From the NCBI GenBank assembly GCA_029959085.1, contig JARWIR010000047.1:1674001-1738000 (forward strand): 64,000 nucleotides of DNA, read 5' to 3'. The notes below the pieces were generated by a model, which did no database searches, was not told the origin of the DNA, and was given only the letters and a program-made list of their open reading frames with translations. The translations under genes were made by a program, and so were the position numbers. Each line of letters starts with the position of its first letter. Position 1 is the first letter of the stretch. The DNA comes from Nemophila menziesii. Its lineage: Eukaryota; Streptophyta; Magnoliopsida; Boraginales; Hydrophyllaceae. Below are positions 24,607-36,271 of the stretch, piece after piece.

Positions 24607-24837
24607 TTGAAGGGATTTTGTGCGAGCGCTGGTAAAGATACACATTTATTAAAACAATATTTGCAAAAACACAAAACCAAGAAGAAAAAAAGGGTATGTG
24701 AGGATAGAAGGTTCCGAAAAGTAAGTGAAAAAATGAAAACAAATATAAACAAAAATACAATCCTTAACGAGAGACCAGTCATATCCTCCAAATATATTTA
24801 TGCTTGTTGTGATCAAAACAGATCTATAAATAAGTGA
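24607..24837 (+). pseudogene. Lysine-rich unrecognised frame (KGFCASAGKD...), shown in unit 7
   Basis: The frame KGFCASAGKDTHLLKQYLQ continues through a basic stretch (KHKTKKKKRV) to a TGA and recurs in most units. Other copies are at 10018, 18175, 20481, 28723, 32838, 36954, 41073, 45189, 49307, 53417, 57517 and 61813. It has no ATG in most copies and starts only at TTG; in unit 7 it stays open from an ATG at 24538. It is broken in units 1 (TAA) and 4 (A-tract), and its end is shifted in units 15 and 16. A CGAAAA-GTAAGTG sequence inside it resembles a 5' splice site, so only the first ~37 codons may be exon-derived. No family is recognised. The opposite strand also stays open (hydrophobic), which is expected of an A-rich plus strand. 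Confidence 0.35.
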
Positions 24838-27719
24838 TTTTTGATGAAGAACCGAGTAAGAAAACTAGATACCCAAAGCTGACAAAAATACAAACAAGTA
24901 ATAGTGACTTCCCATGTGAAAATCGATGAATAGCTCCTTCCCATGAAGATTAAAACTTAGTTCCAAAGTGGCTGTTTAGCAAACAAAATTCCTAGTGGCA
25001 AGAGATATATTTGCACCCAAAATGGACTTACAAGAATAACAGGGGACAGAGTAACAAAGACAGATGAATTTGGCGGATTGACTTATAATTGAAGATTAAG
25101 ATCATCTTTTCTCGTTCTCTACGTATGTCGCATTTTGTACTTCATGAACACCATGCACGCCTAAGCTGAAAAAATAGATCATCCTTCTTCTATGAGTCAT
25201 GTTTTATTTATTAGAATTTGTTTGTTTAGCTTTAACTTTTGACCAGATAAATATTGAACTGAATATTTAAGCTTTCTTTGTTTTTACTCGCGCGTTACAT
25301 TTTTCTAACACAACTCAAACTGACCCAACTTGCTGAATGCAATATTTAATATTATTAATCAGAATAAGTAAAATGTTGTCCTAGTTAATATTTGAACTAT
25401 ATTTTTATTCGCCCTCCTTCCAACTTTATTTATTCACCTTTTTTCATGAGGAATGATTAAGAAATTTTTTATTAGCATCTCTATTTGAAATATCACTATT
25501 ACTCAATAAGTATAAGGTTATTTATTGCACTACTTCTTTTAACTAATTAAAAGGTGTCTTTATATTGTAAAATAAAACAAAAACTTATTGAACACCCTCT
25601 TTTAAAAAGATGGAGAAAAAAAAGATGGACATGGGGAGTTATAATATAAAATATAAATAGAATTAAATAGTTTTAAAAATTTGAATTTTGAAATTTGGGA
25701 ACTTAATTTTATATTTCTCGCTAATAGTGAAAAATAAATATAGTTACATATAAGATACTATCGCAATCCAATATGTATTTCATTATTGTACAAATGGTAA
25801 CTATATAAAGATATGTTTTATCATCCATTGAAAAAATATTAAACAGAGTAACGCTTAACTTAACCAGCTAAAATAACAGGATTTTTATTTTAGCAAATCA
25901 TGAATTTTCAAACTAGTGAGACAAAAAATATTTCTAAGATTTTTTTTCAACCTTCCTAGTCCTCTTGCCTAATATCTCCTCACAATGGCATTTTAGATGA
26001 GTATGGAATTGTTGAATCATCCATCTATTATAGTTAAATGATAAAATTGAGTGATTCCAAAATTGAATTAAACTCTAATGAAACCGTTAGTGTTATAAAT
26101 TCTCAAGAGTGTGAGTTTTTACCTCTTAAGCTATATAAGGAGACATGACATTTACTTATATAATCATGGGATAAATATTTATTTCGGGATATTTTACAAG
26201 TATAAATACCCCACAAATGACATTACGAATAAATGTGTAGTATTACAAGACGCCTATGAGAAATCTGGGATTTCCTCCTACTTTGGGAAGTGTACTTATG
26301 ATTCCAACGAGGCCACCTTTTCATGGAGCTGCCTAGTCACCAAATATGAACTAATCAACTAGATATCCTGATTAATGAAAAATATTTACCCATAACTAAT
26401 ATTAGATTGTTCCTTTAATACTTGAGATTTTTATTAAGCTTGGCCTAATTCTTTTCAAATAAACAAATAAGGGTGGAGAAACTCTTATGATCAATATACA
26501 TAATTCCTAAATTGTAATATTTACTTATACTTTCAATACATAATTGATTACATGATAAATTTACTCGATAAAGGGATCTTGTGTAACTATTTTTTATTTA
26601 TATGAAGTTAGATTAAACTCAGTTTCTGTCAAAAATGAAAATGTCTAAAGAAATTAAAAAAGTAACTTTAAGTCCTATGTCCACAAAAATACCCTATTTA
26701 AGAGACCATGATTACTTTTTATATTACATCTTTATTAGAAATTATAAGAATGTAAAATTTATATAAAGATAGTATTAAAAATCTTGAGAATTGTTTTTAT
26801 ATTATAAAAAGATAAATGATATTTTGCATTTCTTTTTAGGAAGATAGTAAAATAAAGTTGAACATAGAGAGTATTTAAAGTAATTGCATTGAATGCATAT
26901 ATTAAAATTTCAATGAATTTCAACATAAAGAGTAACATTAACCGATATAAGTAAGGGATTCATGGTATTATTTAAAATTATTTTATTATTATTTAGATAG
27001 TATATTAACATAATTTATTGTAATATTTGACTTTTATCTAAAAAAGAAAAATAATAAATGTATAAGAATATCTAATATTTCAAATTCAACAAGTGAATCA
27101 TATCTTCCTTCTCCACTTGGATGGCTTTTTCTCACAAATTCCCCTTATTTTTCATCAAGCATTCATTGATATTGTCTTCCCTTTGCACCTGATCTTCTAT
27201 TTCCAATCATGTTTTCTTCAGATCCAAATGAATTGCTCCCTACCTTAATAAAAAATTCGACTGTGCCAGAGCTGGTTTCTTTCCTTTGGGGTGTACCCTT
27301 TTCTTGATCTGCAATTCTGTAAACAAACAAAAACTATATAATATTTATAAGGCTTGATTTTTTGTCAAAAAAACATATTTAGCATTAGTAAAATATTATT
27401 GTAAATTAATAAAAAAGAATATTATTGAAATCTTAATTGAAATGTTTCTATTAAACAAAAGGGTTGCTAATTGATATTTGTATCAGAATTATATTTGTTA
27501 GTTTTCAAAGAAACAAGTGAAACAATGGAAGAAAAGTTTTTGAGCTCTTAAGATGACCACATATATTTACCCAATAAAAACAATCAGTTATCCGTAATTT
27601 TATTTAATTAATGTTATATTAAACAGGTTAAGAATGCAATAGAAGTATTAGAAATATATGGATGGGTCTTTCTTGAAAAATATATAATATTTATTAAAAT
27701 CGATTTTTTTAGTATATAT

Positions 27720-28040
27720 GTAAGACGGAGAGAAGATTTCTTACAAAAGTTTGTATCCATGAACGAGGAACCTGGGAACAATTATAAACACTATTGTAAG
27801 GATTGTCCGATAGAGAAAGCTAAGGCTAAAGAGGGATCTAAGCCTGAAAAATGCAACGGTCACTTGTTGCGAGATTTTATCAAGGAATGCTGGTTAAAAT
27901 GTGGCTGCAACGTTAAGCAATGTAAGAATAGAGTAGTCCAGCAAGACATTTCTCGCAAGTTGCAGGTTATACTCACAAAAAACTATTGGGTAAGACTTCC
28001 ATCCAATATTCGATGGTACCTTTTTTCACGGAGTAATTGA
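27720..28040 (+). pseudogene. SUVR pre-SET fragment with MITE-stump tail, unit 8
   Basis: All core cysteines are present. After KNYW the frame reads through the MITE stump (27988-28017) and adds VRLPSNIRWYLFSRSN before stopping. The 93-residue frame is thus a chimera of gene fragment, transposon end and spacer. Confidence 0.78.
27988..28017. mobile_element. MITE 5' stump, unit 8
   Basis: GGGTAAGACTTCCATCC...GATGGT follows CTATT exactly where the unit 7 element begins, but then jumps to ACCTTTTTTCACGG. The rest of the element, the second target copy and about 20 bp of the SUVR-fragment tail are deleted. One base of the palindrome is changed (ATTCGATGG). Confidence 0.88.
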
Positions 28041-31000
28041 AATATGATGGTCAACGATCTTATGTGGGATAGAAAATGCACTTTGTCTTCTTGAGATCGG
28101 AGGTTTGGACATATCCATAGACAAGATTACAGAAACATAATACAAAAATAGCATCAAGGGAGGTAGTTGTGGGCATCGACTTTGAATAGCTTTTGAGTAA
28201 CGGTAATATTGTTATTGTTTGGGACTATATATTAAGCTGCGGAGTTAGGGTTGGGTTACAATAAAGTATGCAACCCAACCTATTAAAAAGTAGTCTAACT
28301 AAAAAGACACAGAGACAAACATTTTTTAGACCAGCCCAAGTTTTGGATTAGTCCAATCCAAAGTCACACTGGCCAAACATTTTTTTAGTCCAACCTATGT
28401 TTTATAAGAGATATTATAGTTTTTGGGTGGAGCTATATCGTAAAAGGACGAAGTTTGGTTATAGCGTAACAATTTAAAATTACCCCAACCTATTTAAAAT
28501 TAAAAGCCACAAGGGCCAAATACTCTAAGAGCACAACATATTTTTTACAACACAATGTCCAAATTTTAAATTAATTATTAGGGATCAACCCCAATAACCA
28601 CACTAGTTATTAAGTTCCCTTTTTCAAAAAAGAGTACTATATATGCATGTCTTATGGACGGATCAAAATGGTTTTATTTTTGGCTATGATCTTACGTAAT
28701 TTTAAATATAAAATCTAAAATTTTGAAGGGATTTTGTGCGAGCGCTGGTAAAGATACACATTTATTAAAACAATATTTGCAAAAACACAAAACCAAGAAG
28801 AAAAAAAGGGTATGTGAGGATAGAAGGTTCCGAAAAGTAAGTGAAAAAATGAAAACAAATATAAACAAAAATATAATCCTTAACGAGAGACCAGTTATAT
28901 CCTCCAAATATATTTATGCTTGTTGTGATCAAAACAGATTTATAAATAAGTGATTTTTGATGAAGAACCGAGTAAGTAAAATAGATACCCAAAGCTGACA
29001 AAAATACAAACAAGTAAGAGTGACTTCCCATGTGAAAATCGATGAATAGCTCCTTCCCATGAAGATTAAAACTTAATTCCAAAGTGGCTGTTTAGCAAAC
29101 AAAATTCCTAGTGGCAAGAGATATATTTGCACCCAAAATGGACTTACAAGAATAACAGGGGACAGAGTAACAAAGACAGATGAATTTGGAGGATTGGCTT
29201 ATAGTTGAAGATTAAGATTATCTTTTCTCGTTCTCTGCGTATGTCGCATTTTCTACTTCATGAACACCATGCACGCCTAAGCTGAAAAAATAGATCATCC
29301 TTCTTCTATGAGTCATGTTTTATTTATTAGAATTTGTTTGTTTAGCTTTAACTTTTGACCAAATAAATATTGAACTGAATATTTAAGCTTTCTTTGTTTT
29401 TACTCGCGTGTTACATTTTTCTAACACAACTCAAATTGACCCAACTTGCTGAATGCAATATTTAATATTATTAATCAGAATAAGTAAAATGTTGTCCAAG
29501 TTAATATTTGAACTATATTTTTATTCGCCCTCCTTCCAACTTTATTTATTCACCTTTTTTCATGAGGAATGATTAAAATTTTTTTTATTAGCATCTCTAT
29601 TTGAAATATCACTCTTACTCAATAAGTATAAGGTTATTTATTGCACTACTTCTTTTAACTAATTAAAAGGTGTCTTTATATTGTAAAATAAAACAAAAAC
29701 TTATTGAACACCCTCTTTTAAAAAGCTAGAGAAAAAAAAGATGGACATGGGGAGTTATAATATAAAATATAAATAGAATTAAATAGTTTTAAAAATTTGA
29801 ATTTTGAAATTTGGGAACTTAATTTTATATTTCTCGCTAATAGTGAAAAATAAATATAGTTTCATATAAGATATTATCGCAATCCAATATGTATTTCATT
29901 ATTGTACAAATAGTAACTATATAAAGATATGTTTTATCATCCATTGAAAAAATATTAAACAGAGTAACGCTTAACTTAACTAGCTAAAATAACAGGATTT
30001 TTATTTTAGCAAATCATGAATTTTCAAACTAGTGAGACAAAAAATATTTCTAAGATTTTTTTTCAACCTTCCTAGTCCTCTTGCCTAATATCTCCTCACA
30101 ATGGCATTTTAGATGAGTATGGAATTGTTGAATCATCCATCTATTATAGTTAAATGATAAAATTGAGTGATTCCAAAATTGAATTAAACTCTAATGAAAC
30201 CGTTAGTGTTATAAATTCTCTAGAGTGTGAGTTTTTACCTCTTAAGCTATATAAGGAGACATGACATTTACTTATATAATCATGGGGTAAATATTTAGTT
30301 CGGGATGTTTTACAAGTATAAATACCCCACAAATGACATTACGAATAAATGTGTAGTATTACAAGACGCCTATGAGAAATCTGGGATTTCCTCCTACTTT
30401 GGGAAGTGTACTTATGATTCCAACGAGGTCACCTTTTCATGGAGCTGCCTAGTCACCAAATATGAACTAATCAACTAGATATCCTGATTAATGAAAAATA
30501 TTTACCCATAACTAATATTAGATTGTTCGTTTAATAATTGAGATTTTTATTAAGCTTGGCCTAATTCTTTTCAAATAAACAAATAAGGGTGGAGAAGATC
30601 TTATGATCAATATACATAATTCCTAAACTGTAATATTTACTTATACTTTAAATACATAATTGATTACATGATAAATTTACTCGATAAAGGGATCTTGTGT
30701 AACTATTTTTAATTTATATGAAGTTAGATTAAACTCAGTTTCTGTCAAGAATGCAAATGTCTAAAGAAATTAAAAAAGTAACTTTAAGTCCTATGTCCAC
30801 AAAAATACCCTATTTAAGAGACCATGATTACTTTTTATATTACATCTTTATTAGAAAATATAAGAATGTAAAATTTATATAAAGATAGTATTAAAAATCT
30901 TGAGAATTGTTTTTATATTATAAATAGATAAATGATATTTTGCTTTTTTTTTAGGAAGATAGTAAAATAAAGTTCAACATAGAGAGTATTTAAAGTAATT

Positions 31001-31834
31001 GCATTGAATGCATATATTAAAATTTCAATGAATTTCAACATAAAGAGTAACATTAACCGATATAAGTAAGGGATTCATGGTATTATTTAAAATTATTTTA
31101 TTATTATTTAGATAGTATATTAACATAATTTATTTTAATATTTGACTTTTATCTAAAAAAGAAAAATAAAAAATGTATAAGAATATCTAATATTTCAAAT
31201 TCAACAAGTGAATCATATCTTCCTTCTACACTTGGATGGCTTTTTCTCACAAATTCCCCTTATTTTTCATCAAGCATTCATTGATATTGTCTTCCCTTTG
31301 CACCTGATCTTCTATTTCCAATCATGTTTTCTTCAGATCCAAATGAATTGCTCCCTACCTTAATCAAAAATTTGACTGTGCCAGAGCTGGTTTCTTTCCT
31401 TTGGGGTGTACCCTTTTCTTGATCTGCAATTCTGTAAACAAACAAAAACTATATAATATTTATAAAGCTTGATTTTTTGTCAAAAAAACATATTTAGCAT
31501 TAGCAAACTATTATTGTAAATTAATAAAAAAGAATATTATTGAAATCTTAATTGAAATGTTTCTATTAAACAAAAGGGTTGCTAATTGATATTTGTATCA
31601 GAATTATATTTGTTAGTTTTCAAAGAAACAAGTGAAACAATGGAAGAAAAGTTTTTGAGCTCTTAAGATGACCACATATATTTACCCAATAAAAACAATC
31701 AGTTATCCGTAATTTTATTTAATTAATGTTATATTAAACAGGTTAAGAATGCAATAGAAGTATTAGAAATATATGGATGGGTCTTTCTTGAAAAATATAT
31801 AATATTTATTAAAATCGATTTTTTTAGTATATAT

Positions 31835-32155
31835 GTAAGACGGAGAGAAGATTTCTTACAAAAGTTTGTATCCATGAACGAGGAACCTGGGAACAATTAT
31901 AAACACTATTGTAAGGATTGTCCGATAGAGAAAACTAAGGCTAAAGAGGGATCTAAGCCTGAAAAATGCAATGGTCACTTGTTGCGAGATTTTATCAAGG
32001 AATGCTGGTTAAAATGTGGCTGCAACGTTAAGCAATGTAAGAATAGAGTAGTCCAGCAAGACATTTCTCGCAAGTTACAGGTTATACTCACAAAAAACTA
32101 TTGGGTAAGACTTCCATCCAATATTGGATGGTACCTTTTTTCACGGAGTAATTGA
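31835..32155 (+). pseudogene. SUVR pre-SET fragment with MITE-stump tail, unit 9
   Basis: Same chimeric frame as unit 8 with NIGW in the tail. It has a private KTKAKEG change (AAAACTAAGG near 31932) in the linker between the second and third cysteines. Confidence 0.78.
32103..32132. mobile_element. MITE 5' stump, unit 9
   Basis: Same stump and same deletion endpoint as unit 8. The 18-bp palindrome CCATCCAATATTGGATGG is intact. Confidence 0.88.
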
Positions 32156-35100
32156 AATATGATGGTCAACGATCTTATGTGGGATAGAAAATGCACTTTG
32201 TCTTCTTGAGATCGGAGGTTTGGACATATCCATAGACAAGATTACAGAAACATAATACAAAAATAGCATCAAGGGAGGTAGTTGTGGGCATCGACTTTGA
32301 ATAGCTTTTGAGTAACGGTAATATTGTTATTGTTTGGGACTATATATTAAGCTGCGGAGTTAAGGTTGGGTTACAATAAAGTATGCAACCCAACCTATTA
32401 AAAAGTAGTCTAACTAAAAAGACACAGAGACAAACATTTTTTAGACCAGCCCAAGTTTTGGATTAGTCCAATCCAAAGTCACACTGGCCAAACATTTTAT
32501 TAGTCCAACCTATGTTTTATAAGAGATATTATAGTTTTTGGGTGGAGCTATATCGTAAAAGGACGAAGTTTGGTTACAGCGTAACAATTTAAAATTACCC
32601 CAACCTATTTAAAATTAAAAGCCACAAGGGCCAAATACTCTAAGAGCACAACATATTTTTTACAACACAATGTCCAAATTTTAAATTAATTATTAGGGAT
32701 CAACCCCAATAACCACACTAGTAATTAAGTTCCCTTTTTCGAAAAAGAGTATTATATATGCATGTCTTATGGACGGATCAAAATGGTTTTATTTTTGGCT
32801 ATGATCTTACGTAATTTTAAATATAAAATCTAAAATTTTGAAGGGATTTTGTGCGAGCGCTGGTAAAGATACACATTTATTAAAACAATATTTGCAAAAA
32901 CACAAAACCAAGAAGAAAAAAAGGGTATGTGAGGATAGAAGGTTCCGAAAAGTAAGTGAAAAAATGAAAACAAATATAAACAAAAATATAATCCTTAACG
33001 AGAGACCAGTTATATCCTCCAAATATATTTATGCTTGTTGTGATCAAAACAGATTTATAAATAAGTGATTTTTGATGAAGAACCGAGTAAGTAAACTAGA
33101 TACCCAAAGCTGACAAAAATACAAACAAGTAAGAGTGACTTCCCATGTGAAAATCGATAAATAGCTCCTTCCCATGAAGATTAAAACTTAATTCCAAAGT
33201 GGCTGTTTAGCAAACAAAATTCCTAGTGGCAAGAGATATATTTGCACCCAAAATGGACTTACAAGAATAACAGGGGACAGAGTAACAAAGACAGATGAAT
33301 TTGGAGGATTGGCTTATAGTTGAAATATTAAGATTATCTTTTCTCGTTCTCTGCGTATGTCGCATTTTCTACTTCATGAACACCATGCACGCCTAAGCTG
33401 AAAAAATAGATCATCCTTCTTCTATGAGTCATGTTTTATTTATTAGAATTTGTTTGTTTAGCTTTAACTTTTGACCAAATAAATATTGAACTGAATATTT
33501 AAGCTTTCTTTGTTTTTACTCGCGTGTTACATTTTTCTAACACAACTCAAATTGACCCAACTTGCTGAATGCAATATTTAATATTATTAATCAGAATAAG
33601 TAAAATGTTGTCCAAGTTAATATTTGAACTATATTTTTATTCGCCCTCCTTCCAACTTTATTTATTCACCTTTTTTCATGAGGAATGATTAAAATTTTTT
33701 TTATTAGCATCTCTATTTGAAATATCACTCTTACTCAATAAGTATAAGGTTATTTATTGCACTACTTCTTTTAACTAATTAAAAGGTGTCTTTATATTGT
33801 AAAATAAAACAAAAACTTATTGAACACCCTCTTTTAAAAAGCTAGAGAAAAAAAAGATGGACATGGGGAGTTATAATATAAAATATAAATAGAATTAAAT
33901 AGTTTTAAAAATTTGAATTTTGAAATTTGGGAACTTAATTTTATATTTCTCGCTAATAGTGAAAAATAAATATAGTTTCATATAAGATATTATCGCAATC
34001 CAATATGTATTTCATTATTGTACAAATAGTAACTATATAAAGATATGTTTTATCATCCATTGAAAAAATATTAAACAGAGTAACGCTTAACTTAACTAGC
34101 TAAAATAACAGGATTTTTATTTTAGCAAATCATGAATTTTCAAACTAGTGAGACAAAAAATATTTCTAAGATTTTTTTTCAACCTTCCTAGTCCTCTTGC
34201 CTAATATCTCCTCACAATGGCATTTTAGATGAGTATGGAATTGTTGAATCATCCATCTATTATAGTTAAATGATAAAATTGAGTGATTCCAAAATTGAAT
34301 TAAACTCTAATGAAACCGTTAGTGTTATAAATTCTCTAGAGTGTGAGTTTTTACCTCTTAAGCTATATAAGGAGACATGACATTTACTTATATAATCATG
34401 GGGTAAATATTTAGTTCGGGATGTTTTACAAGTATAAATACCCCACAAATGACATTACGAATAAATGTGTAGTATTACAAGACGCCTATGAGAAATCTGG
34501 GATTTCCTCCTACTTTGGGAAGTGTACTTATGATTCCAACGAGGTCACCTTTTCATGGAGCTGCCTAGTCACCAAATATGAACTAATCAACTAGATATCC
34601 TGATTAATGAAAAATATTTACCCATAACTAATATTAGATTGTTCGTTTAATAATTGAGATTTTTATTAAGCTTGGCCTAATTCTTTTCAAATAAACAAAT
34701 AAGGGTGGAGAAGATCTTATGATCAATATACATAATTCCTAAACTGTAATATTTACTTATACTTTAAATACATAATTGATTACATGATAAATTTACTCGA
34801 TGAAGGGATCTTGTGTAACTATTTTTAATTTATATGAAGTTAGATTAAACTCAGTTTCTGTCAAGAATGCAAATGTCTAAAGAAATTAAAAAAGTAACTT
34901 TAAGTCCTATGTCCACAAAAATACCCTATTTAAGAGACCATGATTACTTTTTATATTACATCTTTATTAGAAAATATAAGAATGTAAAATTTATATAAAG
35001 ATAGTATTAAAAATCTTGAGAATTGTTTTTATATTATAAATAGATAAATGATATTTTGCTTTTTTTTTAGGAAGATAGTAAAATAAAGTTCAACATAGAG

Positions 35101-35950
35101 AGTATTTAAAGTAATTGCATTGAATGCATATATTAAAATTTCAATGAATTTCAACATAAAGAGTAACATTAACCGATATAAGTAAGGGATTCATGGTATT
35201 ATTTAAAATTATTTTATTATTATTTAGATAGTATATTAACATAATTTATTTTAATATTTGACTTTTATCTAAAAAAGAAAAATAAAAAATGTATAAGAAT
35301 ATCTAATATTTCAAATTCAACAAGTGAATCATATCTTCCTTCTACACTTGGATGGCTTTTTCTCACAAATTCCCCTTATTTTTCATCAAGCATTCATTGA
35401 TATTGTCTTCCCTTTGCACCTGATCTTCTATTTCCAATCATGTTTTCTTCAGATCCAAATGAATTGCTCCCTACCTTAATCAAAAATTTGACTGTGCCAG
35501 AGCTGGTTTCTTTCCTTTGGGGTGTACCCTTTTCTTGATCTGCAATTCTGTAAACAAACAAAAACTATATAATATTTATAAGGCTTGATTTTTTGTCAAA
35601 AAAACATATTTAGCATTAGCAAAATATTATTGTAAATTAATAAAAAAGAATATTATTGAAATCTTAATTGAAATGTTTCTATTAAACAAAAGGGTTGCTA
35701 ATTGATATTTGTATCAGAATTATATTTGTTAGTTTTCAAAGAAACAAGTGAAACAATGGAAGAAAAGTTTTTGAGCTCTTAAGATGACCACATATATTTA
35801 CCCAATAAAAACAATCAGTTATCCGTAATTTTATTTAATTAATGTTATATTAAACAGGTTAAGAATGCAATAGAAGTATTAGAAATATATGGATGGGTCT
35901 TTCTTGAAAAATATATAATATTTATTAAAATCGATTTTTTTAGTATATAT

Positions 35951-36271
35951 GTAAGACGGAGAGAAGATTTCTTACAAAAGTTTGTATCCATGAACGAGGA
36001 ACCTGGGAACAATTATAAACACTATTGTAAGGATTGTCCGATCGAGAAAGCTAAGGCTAAAGAGGGATCTAAGCCTGAAAAATGCAACGGTCACTTGTTG
36101 CGAGATTTTATCAAGGAATGCTGGTTAAAATGTGGCTGCAACGTTAAGCAATGTAAGAATAGAGTAGTCCAGCAAGACATTTCTCGCAAGTTGCAGGTTA
36201 TACTCACAAAAAACTATTGGGTAAGACTTCCATCCAATATTGGATGGTACCTTTTTTCACGGAGTAATTGA
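35951..36271 (+). pseudogene. SUVR pre-SET fragment with MITE-stump tail, unit 10
   Basis: Open chimeric frame with all seven core cysteines. The only change from the group consensus I noticed is a synonymous one (GATCGAGAAAG near 36040). Confidence 0.78.
36219..36248. mobile_element. MITE 5' stump, unit 10
   Basis: Same stump and endpoint; palindrome intact. Confidence 0.88.

Larger units (their letters stand above)
22607..26735 (+). repeat. Monomer unit 7 (carries full MITE-like insertion)
   Basis: Holds the complete MITE-like element at 23817-23985. Two private deletions are present: about 44 bp at the start of the SUVR fragment (junction near 23594), and about 125 bp between two GTTTTGG/GTTTGG motifs (junction 24333-24341). 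It shares ATTAATGTTAT (23478) and the NNYKH version of the SUVR fragment with units 8-13, so it is a close relative of that group. Confidence 0.95.
26736..30851 (+). repeat. Monomer unit 8 (MITE stump lineage)
   Basis: First unit with the MITE stump in place of the full element. The ACTGATATCAGT palindrome of other units is changed to ACCGATATAAGT. From about 28.0 kb it is nearly identical to units 9 and 10. A private base in the stump (ATTCGATGG) breaks its palindrome. Confidence 0.95.
30852..34967 (+). repeat. Monomer unit 9 (nearly identical to unit 10)
   Basis: Shares with unit 10 many otherwise rare variants: GCTTTTTTTTTAGG, AAAGTTCAACATAG, CTTCTACACTTGG and the AAAATTTGACTG spelling. 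It shares TATTTAGTTCGGG and GAGGTCACC with unit 8. A recent duplication is the simplest explanation. Confidence 0.95.

Noticed and set aside
24576..24791. Hydrophobic minus-strand ORF (MEDMTGLSLRIVFLF...) repeated in most units, resembling a membrane protein
   Set aside because: It is the antisense of the A-rich lysine-coding stretch; poly-A on one strand gives Phe/Leu/Ile-rich translation on the other. Its recurrence reflects array copying, not selection.
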